A stretch of 64,000 nt of DNA, taken from NCBI RefSeq assembly GCF_022179125.1, contig NZ_BPQG01000052.1, forward strand, positions 59,845 to 123,844. The letters are read 5' to 3'. Origin of the DNA: Methylobacterium cerastii. Its GTDB lineage: Bacteria > Pseudomonadota > Alphaproteobacteria > Rhizobiales > Beijerinckiaceae. Of the stretch, positions 26,277 to 35,695 are shown in pieces; the stretch's first letter is position 1; each line of letters starts with the position of its first letter. The notes beneath the pieces were generated by a model, which worked only from the letters and a program-made list of their open reading frames with translations, searched no databases and was not told the DNA's origin. A program made the position numbers and the translations under genes.

Positions 26277-27875
26277 ATGGCCGCGAGCGCCGCCGTCGGC
26301 CCCGGCCGCGGCCCGATCCCCGCCGTGCCGGCGGTGGCGGCCGAGCCGCCGCTCGACCGCCGCCGGATGGTGGCGTTCCTGTGCATGGTGTTTGGGATGT
26401 TCATGGCGATCCTGGACATCCAGATCGTCTCGGCCTCGCTCAACGAGATCCAGGCGGGCCTCTCGGCCTCGGGCGACGAAATCCCCTGGGTCCAGACCAG
26501 CTATCTCATCGCCGAGGTGATCTCGATCCCGCTCTCGGGCACCCTTTCGCGGGTGCTCTCGACCCGGTGGATGTTCGTGATCTCGGCCGGCGGCTTCACG
26601 CTGATGAGCGTGATGTGCGCCACCTCCTCGTCGATCAACGAGATGATCGTCTGGCGCGCGCTGCAGGGCTTCATCGGGGGCGGCATGATCCCGACGGTGT
26701 TCGCCTCCGCCTTCACCATCTTCCCCCCGTCCAAGCGCTCGATCGTCTCGCCGATGATCGGCCTCGTGGCGACGCTGGCGCCGACCATCGGCCCGACGGT
26801 GGGCGGCTACCTGACGGATCTCGGCTCCTGGCACTGGCTGTTCCTGATCAACGTGGTGCCCGGTATCGCCGTCACGGTCTCGACCTACGTCCTCGTCGAC
26901 TTCGACGAGCCGAACCTCGACCTGTTCAAGAGCTTCGACTGGTACGGGCTCGCCGGCATGGCCGGCTTCCTCGGTTGCCTCGAATACGTTCTCGAAGAGG
27001 GACCGAACCACGATTGGCTGCAGGACGACGCGGTGGCGATCTGCACCGTGATCGGCGTGGTGTCGGCGGTCGGCTTCTTCTGGCGGGTCTTCACCGCGAA
27101 ACAACCGATCGTGGACCTGCGCGCCTTCACCGACCGGAACTTCGCCGCCGGCTGCGCCGCAAGCTTCGTCCTCGGCATCGGCCTGTATGGGCTGACCTAC
27201 CTCTATCCGGTCTACCTCGCCCGGGTCCGCGGCTACTCGGCGCTGCAGATCGGCGAGACGATGTTCGTCTCGGGCCTGTGCATGTTCGCCACCGCACCGA
27301 TCGCCGGGCGTTTCTCCGGCAAGGTCGATCCGCGCATCCTCATGGCGATCGGGTTCACGGGCTTCGCCGCCGGGACCTGGATCGTCACCGGCCTGACCAA
27401 GGATTGGGACTTCTGGGAGCTGCTGTGGCCGCAGGTGCTGCGCGGCTGCTCGCTGATGCTGTGCATGATTCCGATCAACAACATCGCGCTCGGCACCCTG
27501 CCGCCGGCCCGGATCAAGAACGCGTCGGGTCTCTACAACCTCACCCGCAACCTTGGCGGCGCGGTGGGGCTCGCGCTGATCAACACCCTGCTCAACGACC
27601 GCTGGGACCTGCACCTCGCCCGCCTGCACGAGCGCTTCACCTGGGCCAACGGCGCGGCCCTGGAGCGCCTCGACGCGATGCGGCGCCAGTTCGAGGCGAC
27701 CGGGGGCGACGCGGAGAAGATGGCCTTGAAGGCGATGACCAACACCGTGCGGATGCAGGGCCTGGTGATGAGCTTCGAGGACGTGTTCCTGGTGCTCACC
27801 GGCCTGTTCCTGACGATGGCGCTCGCCACCCCCCTGATCCGTAAGCCGGCGGCCGTCGCCGGCGGCGCGCACTGA
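26277..27875 (+). CDS. DHA2-family MFS drug exporter (EmrB/QacA type)
   Basis: This 532-residue protein has the 14 hydrophobic helices expected of DHA2 drug:proton antiporters. The early motif LDIQIVSASLNEIQAGL and the motif PTIGPTVGGYLTD are typical of EmrB. It forms a pump with the HlyD protein and is repressed by the divergent TetR protein. Substrates are probably amphiphilic toxic compounds, but the sequence does not name one. Confidence 0.92.
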   Translation: MAASAAVGPGRGPIPAVPAVAAEPPLDRRRMVAFLCMVFGMFMAILDIQIVSASLNEIQAGLSASGDEIPWVQTSYLIAEVISIPLSGTLSRVLSTRWMFVISAGGFTLMSVMCATSSSINEMIVWRALQGFIGGGMIPTVFASAFTIFPPSKRSIVSPMIGLVATLAPTIGPTVGGYLTDLGSWHWLFLINVVPGIAVTVSTYVLVDFDEPNLDLFKSFDWYGLAGMAGFLGCLEYVLEEGPNHDWLQDDAVAICTVIGVVSAVGFFWRVFTAKQPIVDLRAFTDRNFAAGCAASFVLGIGLYGLTYLYPVYLARVRGYSALQIGETMFVSGLCMFATAPIAGRFSGKVDPRILMAIGFTGFAAGTWIVTGLTKDWDFWELLWPQVLRGCSLMLCMIPINNIALGTLPPARIKNASGLYNLTRNLGGAVGLALINTLLNDRWDLHLARLHERFTWANGAALERLDAMRRQFEATGGDAEKMALKAMTNTVRMQGLVMSFEDVFLVLTGLFLTMALATPLIRKPAAVAGGAH

Positions 27876-27887
27876 CGCATCGGTCCA

Positions 27888-27945
27888 GGCTGCGTTCGAA
27901 AGCTGGGTTCGCAGGCTGCGTTCGCAAGCGGCGTTCGAAGAACGG
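27888..27945. repeat. Cluster of short GCGTTCGAA/GCGTTCGCA repeats
   Basis: The motif G(C/G)GTTCG(A/C)A recurs four times in about 58 bases between the DHA2 and rseP genes, with GCTGCGTTCG repeated exactly twice. It lies just past the stop codon. The purpose is not evident; it may be slipped-strand expansion. Confidence 0.5.
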
Positions 27946-28104
27946 GATTGCGGGGAAAACCACGGCCTGCGCCCCGCAGGCGTCGCGGCGCGCGCGCGCT
28001 CGTGCCACGCTTGAGATCGGGTCGCGCAGGTTTGCGTTGGATCACCACGGCACCGATCTGCTAGGACGGAACGCTGGGCCCGCGCGCGGCCCGAGGATCG
28101 ACGC

Positions 28105-29259
28105 ATGGATTTCCTGACCGCGATGGGCGGCACGGCCACCGGCTTCTTCGGTGCGGTGATCCCGTTCCTGTTCGTTCTGACCGTCGTGGTCTTCGTCCAC
28201 GAGATGGGGCACTTCCTCGTCGGCCGCTGGTGCGGCGTCGGCGTCCACGCCTTCTCGATCGGCTTCGGGCCGGAGCTCGTCGGCTTTAACGACCGGCATG
28301 GCACCCGCTGGAAGCTCTGCGCCATCCCGCTCGGCGGCTACGTCAAGTTCCACGGCGACGCCAACGGCGCCAGTGTACCCTCGCCCGAGGCGATCTCGCG
28401 GATGACCCCGCAGGAGCGGGCGACCAGCTTCCCGACCCAGCCGGTGGCCAAGCGCGCGGCGATCGTCGTCGCAGGGCCGGTGGCAAACTTCATCCTGGCG
28501 ATCCTGCTGTTCGCCGGCGCGATCTGGCTCGGCGGCCGCATGGAGCTGCCGGCCCGGGTCTCGGCGATCGACCCCAACAGCGCCGCCGCGCAGGCCGGCT
28601 TCCAGCCCGGCGACCTCGTGAAGAGCATCGACGGCGAGCCGGTCGCCGACTTCAACGCGATGTACCGCATCGTCACCGGCAGCGCCGGGACGCCGCTGAA
28701 CTTCGTCGTCGAGCGCGCCGGGGCCGACGTCCCGATCGTCGCGACCCCGGCCGTCTACGAGGAGAGCACCAAGTTCGGCCGCCACCGGATCGGGCGCCTC
28801 GGCATCCGCTCGCCGGCAGCCTCCGAGGCGAAGCTCGTCACCTACGGCCCCGTCGCCTCCCTCGGGCTCGGCGTCCACGAGACCGCGTTCGTGGTGGAGC
28901 GGACCTTCTCCTATCTCGGCAAGCTGGTGACCGGCCGCGAATCCGCCGACCAGCTCTCCGGCCCGATCGGCATCGCCCGCGTCTCCGGCGAGGTCGCCAA
29001 GGTCGGCGGCATCGGCGGGCTGATCGGGCTGATCGCGCTGCTCTCGGTCTCGATCGGCCTGCTCAACCTGTTCCCGGTGCCGCTGCTCGATGGCGGGCAC
29101 CTGCTGTTCTACGCCTTCGAGGTGGTGCGCGGCCGCCCCCTGAGCGAGCGTGCGCAGGAGATCGGCTTCCGACTTGGGCTCGCGCTCGTGCTGGTCCTGA
29201 TGATCTTCGCGGCCTGGAACGACATCCTCAATCTCGGCGCCTCCTGGCGCGCGACCTGA
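28105..29259 (+). CDS. rseP: Site-2 zinc metalloprotease RseP
   Basis: RseP is the intramembrane protease that cuts anti-sigma factors and leftover signal peptides. The 384-residue product shows the zinc motif HEMGH in the first helix (VVFVHEMGHFLVGRW). One PDZ domain follows (VSAIDPNSAAAQAGFQPGDLVKSIDG), and then the second metal-binding motif LLDGGHLLF in a late helix. It precedes bamA and the lpx genes in the conserved alphaproteobacterial order, and follows the inserted efflux cassette rather than dxr directly. Confidence 0.95.
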   Translation: MDFLTAMGGTATGFFGAVIPFLFVLTVVVFVHEMGHFLVGRWCGVGVHAFSIGFGPELVGFNDRHGTRWKLCAIPLGGYVKFHGDANGASVPSPEAISRMTPQERATSFPTQPVAKRAAIVVAGPVANFILAILLFAGAIWLGGRMELPARVSAIDPNSAAAQAGFQPGDLVKSIDGEPVADFNAMYRIVTGSAGTPLNFVVERAGADVPIVATPAVYEESTKFGRHRIGRLGIRSPAASEAKLVTYGPVASLGLGVHETAFVVERTFSYLGKLVTGRESADQLSGPIGIARVSGEVAKVGGIGGLIGLIALLSVSIGLLNLFPVPLLDGGHLLFYAFEVVRGRPLSERAQEIGFRLGLALVLVLMIFAAWNDILNLGASWRAT

Positions 29260-29676
29260 GCGTCGCGGCGCCCTTCGGCGGGCGCCCGGCGCGGGGCGCC
29301 GCATTCCCGCCGTGATTGGGCCCGCTGGAGCCTTGCCGGGCGCCCGATCGGGCCGCGGCACCGCACCCGCCGAGACGCCTCCAAATGGTTTCGAAGGCGT
29401 TGCGGCGATCCCATTCGCGCCAGGAATGTCGTGATGCGGCAGGGATTTACCGTTCGTTTACCCTGCGACGAATTGGACGGGAACTTCGCGTCACCGTTAA
29501 GTGGCCTGAAGGCCACGGCCCTCCAAAATCCAGGTCATGGGGCCTCCCGCGCCGTTTGCTTGGCTCGGGAATCCCGGTAAGAGCTACGCTTGGACCAGGT
29601 ATTACGGGACGGCCGGTCAACGGCCGCCCGTGGCGGGTGCGAACCCGATCCGATAATAAGACAGACGGGCGAATAG
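29260..29676. other. 417-base rseP-bamA intergenic region
   Basis: I see no convincing gene here. A clean hairpin (GTGGCC-TGAA-GGCCAC, 29501-29516) and a second short palindrome around GGCCGGTCAACGGCC lie upstream of bamA. The region is long enough to hold a separate bamA promoter. The sequence near 29634-29654 has a faint tRNA T-arm look, but there is no cloverleaf. Confidence 0.5.
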
Positions 29677-32256
29677 ATGATGTCGATGACGGGGAAGCAC
29701 CGGCGTAAGTCGGTGAAGCGGACCATCGTCCTAGCCGCCGCGGCGGGCATTGCGCTGACCGGGGTCGCGCAGGCCCAGCAGATCGTCGTCCAGGGCAACC
29801 GGCGCGTCGACGCCGACACCATCCGTTCCTACGTCACCGGCACCGCATCAGGCTCCGCCGAGGAAGCCCGCCGCAACCTGCTGGCGAGCGGCATGTTCGC
29901 CGACGTGAAGGTCGCCGCCAGCGGCGGTCGCACCGTCGTGACGGTCCGCGAGAACAACCTGATCAACCGGGTCGTGTTCGAGGGCAACAAGAAGATCGAG
30001 AAGGCGACCCTCGAAGGTCAGGTCGAGGCGAAAGCTCGCGGCGCCTTCAACGAGGCCGTGGTCAAGTCCGACATGGCCCGGATCAAGGAAGTCTACCGCC
30101 GCGCCGGCCGCGGGACCGCCAAGGTCACCTACCGCACCGTCGATCTGCCGAACGGCTCGGTCGACGTGATCTACCAGATCGACGAGGGCGACAAGACCGG
30201 CATCGTGTCGATCAGCTTCGTCGGCAACAGCGCCGTGAGCGAGCGGACCTTGAAGGGGCTGGTCTCCTCGTCCGAGATGAACTTCCTGTCGTTCATCAAG
30301 ACCTCCGACGTTTACGATCCCGATCGCATCGCCAACGACCTCGACCTCGTCCGCCGCTACTACCTGCGCAAGGGCTACGCCGACTTCCGCATCGTCAACG
30401 CCGACGCCCGCTACGTCGAGGGTCCGGATGCCAACGGCTGGGTGATCACGGTCACCGTCGAGGAAGGCGAGCAGTACACCGTCGGCGCCGTGGCGGTGGA
30501 TTCCCGCCTGCCGGGCCTCGACACGACGCGCCTCGATGGCGAGGTCCGCACCGCGGTCGGCGACATCTACAACGCCGAGGACGTCGAGAAGACCCTGTCG
30601 GGCCTGACCAACGACGTGGCGCGTGCCGGCTACCCCTTCGCCCAGGTCCGCCCGACCGGCCAGCGCGACCGCGCGACCCACCAGGTCTCCCTCGGCTTCG
30701 TCGTCGAGGACGGCCCGCGCGTCTACGTCGAGCGCATCAACATCCGCGGCAACACCCGCACGCGCGACTACGTCATCCGCCGCGAGCTCGATATCGCCGA
30801 GGGCGACGCCTACAACCGCGTGCTGACCGACCGGGCCGAGCGCCGCCTGAACGGCCTGGGCTTCTTCAAGAAGGTCCGCTTCTCGAACGAGCCGGGCTCC
30901 TCGCCCGATCGCGTCGTGATCAACATCGACGTCGAGGATCAGCCCACGGGCTCGTTCTCGGTGGCCGGCGGCTACTCCACCCAGGACGGCATCATCGGCG
31001 AGGTCTCGGTCTCCGAGTCGAACTTCCTCGGCCGCGGCCAGTACGTCCGCCTCGCCGGAACCGGCGGTCAGTATTCCCGCGGCGTCGACTTCTCGTTCAC
31101 GGAGCCGTACTTCCTCGGCTACCGCCTCGCCGCCGGCTTCGACGCGTTCTACAAGTACAGCGACCTGACCCGCTACTCGCGCTACGAGACCACCGTCTAC
31201 GGCGGCCAGCTCCGCATCGGCCTGCCGGTGACCGAGCAGTTCGGCGTCACGTTGCGCTACTCGCTGTACAACACCGAGCTGAAGGTCCCGAACTCGATCA
31301 AGCAGCCCTACAACGACTGCTCGAACCCGATCCCGGGCCTCACCGACGTCTACACCGCCAACGACGCGCGTGGGACGGTCGATCCCGCGACCGGCCGGAG
31401 CCGCGTCGGCCTCGCCTCCTACCCGAACTGCGCCTACAACGGTGAAGCGTCGATCGCGATCAAGGGCTCGCAGGGAAACACACTCACCTCGCTCGCCGGC
31501 CTGACGCTGGCCTACTCGACGCTCGACGTGATCGGCGCGCCGCGCAACGGCCTCTACGCCGAGCTGAAGCCCGACCTTGCGGGTCTCGGCGGCGACTCGA
31601 AGTTCTTCCGCGTCACCGGCGACGCCCGGTACTACAAGGAGCTCTACGAGGACGTCGTCGGCTTCGTCCGCATCCAGGGCGGTCACATCGAGGCACTCGA
31701 CAGCAACCCGCTGCGCATCACCGACCAGTTCTTCCTCGGGCCGTCGCTCGTCCGCGGCTTCGCCCCCAACGGCATCGGACCGCGCGACGTCGGCACCACC
31801 GACGCCCGCTCCAACGCCATCGGCGGCTCGACCTACGTCGGCGGCACCCTCGAGATCCAGTTCCCGCTCCCCTACGTGCCGCGTGATCTCGGCCTGAAGG
31901 GCGCGGTCTTTGCCGACGCCGGCACGCTGTTCGGCTATCACGGCCGCACGAACTTCGACGTGAACGGCGACAACTTCATCAACGGCACCGCGCCCGGCGG
32001 CGCCTGCAACTTCAACGCCTTCAGCATCGGCGTCGAGCCGGAATGCGTGAACGTCCGCGACAAGACCACGATTCGCTCGTCGGTCGGCGCCTCGATCCTG
32101 TGGAACTCGCCGCTCGGTCCGATCCGCTTCGACTACGCCTATGCCCTCAGCAAGGACGAAGGTGTGAAGGTCTTCGTGCCGACGCTCGGCAAGTACGGCC
32201 ATATCGGCGCGGACCAGACGCAGGCGTTCCGCTTCTCCGGCGGCTCGCGGTTCTGA
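29677..32256 (+). CDS. bamA: Outer membrane protein assembly factor BamA
   Basis: BamA inserts beta-barrel proteins into the outer membrane. The 859-residue product has a signal peptide (KRTIVLAAAAGIALTGVAQA), five POTRA repeats to about residue 430, and a 16-strand barrel. The barrel carries the conserved VRGF loop motif (PSLVRGFAPNGIGPRD) and ends in phenylalanine, as expected. An insert in the barrel holds cysteines (NDCSNPIPG and YPNCAYNG), and a later loop has two more (GGACNFN and EPECVN); these may form disulfides. lpxD follows. Confidence 0.96.
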   Translation: MMSMTGKHRRKSVKRTIVLAAAAGIALTGVAQAQQIVVQGNRRVDADTIRSYVTGTASGSAEEARRNLLASGMFADVKVAASGGRTVVTVRENNLINRVVFEGNKKIEKATLEGQVEAKARGAFNEAVVKSDMARIKEVYRRAGRGTAKVTYRTVDLPNGSVDVIYQIDEGDKTGIVSISFVGNSAVSERTLKGLVSSSEMNFLSFIKTSDVYDPDRIANDLDLVRRYYLRKGYADFRIVNADARYVEGPDANGWVITVTVEEGEQYTVGAVAVDSRLPGLDTTRLDGEVRTAVGDIYNAEDVEKTLSGLTNDVARAGYPFAQVRPTGQRDRATHQVSLGFVVEDGPRVYVERINIRGNTRTRDYVIRRELDIAEGDAYNRVLTDRAERRLNGLGFFKKVRFSNEPGSSPDRVVINIDVEDQPTGSFSVAGGYSTQDGIIGEVSVSESNFLGRGQYVRLAGTGGQYSRGVDFSFTEPYFLGYRLAAGFDAFYKYSDLTRYSRYETTVYGGQLRIGLPVTEQFGVTLRYSLYNTELKVPNSIKQPYNDCSNPIPGLTDVYTANDARGTVDPATGRSRVGLASYPNCAYNGEASIAIKGSQGNTLTSLAGLTLAYSTLDVIGAPRNGLYAELKPDLAGLGGDSKFFRVTGDARYYKELYEDVVGFVRIQGGHIEALDSNPLRITDQFFLGPSLVRGFAPNGIGPRDVGTTDARSNAIGGSTYVGGTLEIQFPLPYVPRDLGLKGAVFADAGTLFGYHGRTNFDVNGDNFINGTAPGGACNFNAFSIGVEPECVNVRDKTTIRSSVGASILWNSPLGPIRFDYAYALSKDEGVKVFVPTLGKYGHIGADQTQAFRFSGGSRF

Positions 32257-32273
32257 TCTCGGAAAAAAGGTCA

Positions 32274-32304
32274 CGCGCCGCCTCGGGTTTCCCGGGGCGG
32301 CGCG
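32274..32304 (+). terminator. Very stable hairpin between bamA and lpxD
   Basis: Arms of 14 bases, with one G-U pair, enclose a TTT loop directly before the lpxD start region, followed by TTGT. It could be a partial terminator after bamA, or could shield the lpxD start. Confidence 0.6.
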
Positions 32305-32313
32305 TTGTCGTGC

Positions 32314-33372
32314 ATGCCTGATCCCGTCTTCTTCATCCCACAGCCCGGTCTGACCCTCGGCCACGTCGCCGAGGCGGCGGGCCTTCTCGTGCCCGAGGGC
32401 TTCGATCCGGCGCATCGGGTCGACGCCGCCGCGCCCCTGGAAACCGCGGGGTCGCACGACCTCGCCTACATGGACAACGCCCGCTACGGCGAGGCGCTCG
32501 CCGCGACCCGGGCCGGCATCTGCCTCGTCGCCCCGCGCTTCGCCGCCCGCGTCCCCGCCGGCACTGCCGGGCTCGTCATGCGCGATCCCTACCGCGTCTA
32601 CGCCGATCTCCTCGGCCGTCTGCATCCGGACGCACTCCGCCCCGGCTCGCAGTTCGGCGCCCGTGGCGTCGCGCCGGGCGCCCACGTCCACCCCGACGCG
32701 CGCCTGGAAGACGGCGTCACGGTCGATCCCGGCGCGGTCGTCGGCCCCGGGGCCGAGGTCGGCGCGGGCACGGTGATCGGCCCCGGCGCCAGCATCGGTC
32801 CCAACGTGCGGATCGGGCGGGATTGCGCCGTCGGCGCCGGCGTCACCTTGAGCCACGCGCTCATCGGCAACCGCGTCATCCTCCATCCCGGCGCCCGCAT
32901 CGGCCAGGACGGCTTCGGGTTCCACATGGGCGCGACCCACCTCAAGGTGCCGCAGGTCGGCCGGGTGATCGTGCAGGACGACGTCGAGATCGGCGCCAAC
33001 ACGACGGTGGACCGCGGTGCCTCGCGCGACACGGTGATCGGCGAGGGTACCAAGATCGATAACCTCGTGCAGATCGCCCATAACGTGGTGATCGGCCGCC
33101 ACTGCGTGATCGTCTCGGGCGTCGGCATCTCCGGCTCGACGACGCTGGAGGACTACGTCGTACTCGGCGGGCAGGTCGGGGTCGTCGGCCACCTTCGCAT
33201 CGGCCGCGGGTCGCAGATCGCCGGCTCCTCCAACGTCAACCGCGACGTGCCGCCCGGCAGCCGCTGGGGTGGCACGCCGGCCAAGCCCGTCCGCGCCTGG
33301 TTCCGCGAGCTGACCACGCTCGCCCGCCTCGCCGAGCGCAGCGGCCGCGACGAGCCTGCCGACAAGGGCTGA
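32314..33372 (+). CDS. lpxD: UDP-3-O-acyl-glucosamine N-acyltransferase LpxD
   Basis: LpxD adds the N-linked acyl chain in the third step of lipid A synthesis. The 352-residue product has an N-terminal uridine-binding domain followed by a left-handed beta-helix of hexapeptide repeats ([20 protein letters not shown] onward). The active-site region is QIAHNVVIG, with the catalytic histidine, and the C-terminus is helical. I chose the ATG at 32314; a TTG at 32305 is possible. It is followed by fabZ, lpxA, lpxI and lpxB. Confidence 0.95.
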   Translation: MPDPVFFIPQPGLTLGHVAEAAGLLVPEGFDPAHRVDAAAPLETAGSHDLAYMDNARYGEALAATRAGICLVAPRFAARVPAGTAGLVMRDPYRVYADLLGRLHPDALRPGSQFGARGVAPGAHVHPDARLEDGVTVDPGAVVGPGAEVGAGTVIGPGASIGPNVRIGRDCAVGAGVTLSHALIGNRVILHPGARIGQDGFGFHMGATHLKVPQVGRVIVQDDVEIGANTTVDRGASRDTVIGEGTKIDNLVQIAHNVVIGRHCVIVSGVGISGSTTLEDYVVLGGQVGVVGHLRIGRGSQIAGSSNVNRDVPPGSRWGGTPAKPVRAWFRELTTLARLAERSGRDEPADKG

Positions 33373-33413
33373 TCGTCCAAGCTCCCGATCGTCCAAGGCC
33401 CTGATCGTCCAAG
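33371..33413. repeat. Three 16-base tandem repeats after lpxD
   Basis: GATCGTCCAAG occurs at 33371, 33387 and 33403, an exact 16-base period with partly variable linkers. The first copy overlaps the lpxD stop by two bases. The regular spacing could reflect slippage or a cooperative binding site. Confidence 0.7.
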
Positions 33414-33525
33414 ATCCGGCGTCGGCCGCGCTTGCATCCGGGCGCCGTTTGGGTCGAAAGGACGGGGATCGGTGACGACGGGCGGGCGCGGATGCGCGGC
33501 GTCGAGGCGAGGATCGAAGAGATCG

Positions 33526-33990
33526 ATGAGTGAGACGGCGCGTGAACTCGGCTCGGCCGACATCCAGAAGGTGCTTGAGCTGCTGCCGCACCGCTACCCG
33601 TTCCTGATGATCGACCGGATCATCGAGATCGACGGCGACGAGAGCTGCATCGGCATCAAGAACGTCACCGTCAACGAGCCGCAATTCACCGGGCACTTCC
33701 CGAACATGCCGGTGTTCCCCGGGGTGCTGCTGATCGAGGGCATGGCCCAGACGGCGGGCGCGATCTGCTGCCGGCACATCATGGAGAGCAACGTGCAGAC
33801 CAAGCAAGTGTTCTTCATGACCATCGACAAGTGCAAGTTCCGCAAGCCGGTGGTGCCGGGCGACCAGGTCCGCTTCCACATGAAGAAGACCAACAATCGC
33901 AAGACGATGTGGTGGTTCCACGGAGAGGCCCGCGTCGACGGCGTCCTCGTGGCGGAGGCCGACATCGGGGCCATGCTGGTGACCGCGTGA
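33526..33990 (+). CDS. fabZ: 3-hydroxyacyl-ACP dehydratase FabZ
   Basis: FabZ dehydrates hydroxyacyl-ACP in fatty-acid elongation and sets the hydroxyacyl supply for lipid A. The 154-residue product contains [13 protein letters not shown], the catalytic histidine block [23 protein letters not shown], and [15 protein letters not shown] chose the ATG at 33526, just before the conserved start, with AGGA upstream. The stop overlaps the lpxA GTG by four bases. Confidence 0.96.
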   Translation: MSETARELGSADIQKVLELLPHRYPFLMIDRIIEIDGDESCIGIKNVTVNEPQFTGHFPNMPVFPGVLLIEGMAQTAGAICCRHIMESNVQTKQVFFMTIDKCKFRKPVVPGDQVRFHMKKTNNRKTMWWFHGEARVDGVLVAEADIGAMLVTA

Positions 33991-34805
33991 GCGCGCCCGC
34001 GATCCATTCGAGCGCGATTGTCGAGGACGGCGCCGAGATCGGCGATGGCTGCCGCATCGGGCCGTTCTGCCATGTCGGCCCGCAGGTGGTGCTCGGCGTC
34101 GATTGCGAGCTCGTGAGCCACGCGGTGGTGGCGGGCGACACCCGGATCGGCGCGCGGACGAAGATCTATCCCTTCGCCTCGATCGGCCACCCGCCGCAGG
34201 ACCTGAAGTACAAGGGCGAGGCCTCGACGCTGCGGATCGGCTCCGATTGCCTGATCCGCGAGGGCGTGACCATGAATCCGGGCACCGAGGGCGGCGGCCT
34301 GGAGACCGTGGTCGGCGACCGCTGCACCTTCCTGGCCAACGCCCATGTGGGCCATGACGGCCATGTCGGCAGCGACGTGATCTTCTCGAACAACGTCATG
34401 CTCGCCGGCCATTGCAGCGTCGGCGACTACGCGATCCTCGGCGGCGGCGCCGCGGTGATCCAGTTCGCCCGCGTCGGCGCGCATGCTTTCGTCGGCGGTC
34501 TGTCGGCCCTGGAGAACGACTGCATCCCCTACGGCATGGCGCTCGGCAACCGCGCTTCGCTCTCGGGCCTCAACATCGTCGGCCTCCAGCGACGGGGCTT
34601 CGCCCGCGAAGACATCCATGCGCTGCGCCGCGCTTACCGTTCGCTCTTCGCGGCCGAGGGCACGCTGATGGAGCGGGTGGAAGACGTGGCTTCGGAGTTC
34701 GACAGCCACCCGGCGGTCCGCGAGATCCTCGATTTCATCCGCGCCGGCGGCAAGCGCTCGATCTGCACGCCGCGCGAGGCGCCGGCTCCCGTCGGCGGCG
34801 CCTGA
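33987..34805 (+). CDS. lpxA: UDP-GlcNAc acyltransferase LpxA
   Basis: LpxA transfers a hydroxyacyl chain from ACP to UDP-GlcNAc, the first step of lipid A synthesis. The 272-residue product starts at a GTG (33987) overlapping fabZ. It shows hexapeptide repeats from residue 5, the motif [13 protein letters not shown], the catalytic histidine region [12 protein letters not shown], and the helical C-terminal domain ([18 protein letters not shown]). Length and order are typical. Confidence 0.96.
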   Translation: MSAPAIHSSAIVEDGAEIGDGCRIGPFCHVGPQVVLGVDCELVSHAVVAGDTRIGARTKIYPFASIGHPPQDLKYKGEASTLRIGSDCLIREGVTMNPGTEGGGLETVVGDRCTFLANAHVGHDGHVGSDVIFSNNVMLAGHCSVGDYAILGGGAAVIQFARVGAHAFVGGLSALENDCIPYGMALGNRASLSGLNIVGLQRRGFAREDIHALRRAYRSLFAAEGTLMERVEDVASEFDSHPAVREILDFIRAGGKRSICTPREAPAPVGGA

Positions 34806-34813
34806 GCCCGCCG

Positions 34814-35695
34814 ATGTCGGCTCCTCGGGCCGCACGGCCGGACGCGAGGCTGGTGCTGGTCGCAGGCGCCGGGCGCCTGCCGGAACAGGTCGCCCACTCC
34901 CTCGATCGTGCCGGCCGCGCCTTCAAGGTGCTGGCGCTGCGCGGCTTCACCGACCACGCCCTGCGCGCGCGGGCCGACGCCACGGTCGACCTCCTCGACA
35001 TCGGCGAGACCCTGCGCATCCTCGAAGGCTGGGGGCCGGCCACCGTCGTGCCGGCCGGCGGCGTCGCGCGGCCGAGCCCCGCCGCGATCCTCAACGCGGC
35101 CGCCGCCTTCCGCAACCGGGTCGCGCTCCGAAACCTCGCCGACGGCGGCGACGACCGGCTGCTGCGCGGCGCCCTCGCGCTGCTGGAGGAGAACGGCCAC
35201 ACCGTCTGCGGCGTCCACGAGGTCGCTCCCGACCTGCTGAGCCCCGCCGGCACGATCGGCGGCCACCGGCCGGACGCGGCGGGTGAGGCCTCCATCGCGA
35301 CCGGCCGGGCGGTGCTGGCCGCGCTCTCGTCCTTCGATGTCGGCCAAGCGGTGGTGGTGGCGGCCGACCGGGTGCTCGCGGTCGAGGGGCCGGAGGGCAC
35401 CGACCGCATGCTCGCCCGCGCCCGCGCGCTCGCACGGAAGCCTTGGGATCTGTTGCCCTGGGGCCGCATGCGGTCGCTGCCTGCGACCGTCCTGGTGAAG
35501 TGCGCCAAGGACGGCCAGGACTTGCGCATCGACTTGCCGGCGATCGGCCCGCGGACCGTCCGCAACGCGGCCGCCGCCGGCTGCGTCGGCCTCGCGGTCG
35601 AGGCCGGCCGCACCCTGTTGATCGACCGCCCGGAAACGATCGCCGAGGCCGACCGGCTCGGCCTCTTCCTGATCGGCATCGGAGTCGGCCCATGA
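34814..35695 (+). CDS. lpxI: UDP-2,3-diacylglucosamine pyrophosphatase LpxI
   Basis: LpxI hydrolyses UDP-2,3-diacylglucosamine to lipid X; it replaces LpxH in alphaproteobacteria. The 293-residue product has the family's N-terminal VLVAGAGRLPEQVAHSL and the later DVGQAVVVAADRVLAVEGPEGTDRML and KCAKDGQDLRIDLPAIGPRTV blocks. It lies between lpxA and lpxB, the conserved position. The stop overlaps the lpxB start. Confidence 0.93.
   Translation: MSAPRAARPDARLVLVAGAGRLPEQVAHSLDRAGRAFKVLALRGFTDHALRARADATVDLLDIGETLRILEGWGPATVVPAGGVARPSPAAILNAAAAFRNRVALRNLADGGDDRLLRGALALLEENGHTVCGVHEVAPDLLSPAGTIGGHRPDAAGEASIATGRAVLAALSSFDVGQAVVVAADRVLAVEGPEGTDRMLARARALARKPWDLLPWGRMRSLPATVLVKCAKDGQDLRIDLPAIGPRTVRNAAAAGCVGLAVEAGRTLLIDRPETIAEADRLGLFLIGIGVGP

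Noticed and set aside
26016-28325. Long minus-strand frame opposite the DHA2 exporter
   Set aside because: Antisense of a clear membrane protein; composition artefact.
29630-29660. tRNA-like T-arm sequence before bamA
   Set aside because: No acceptor, D or anticodon arm can be built around it.
29848-33921. Very long open frame on the minus strand opposite bamA, lpxD and fabZ
   Set aside because: It is the mirror frame of high-GC genes with strong codon bias; its translation is D/V/H/R-rich and has no domain. The plus-strand genes are certain.
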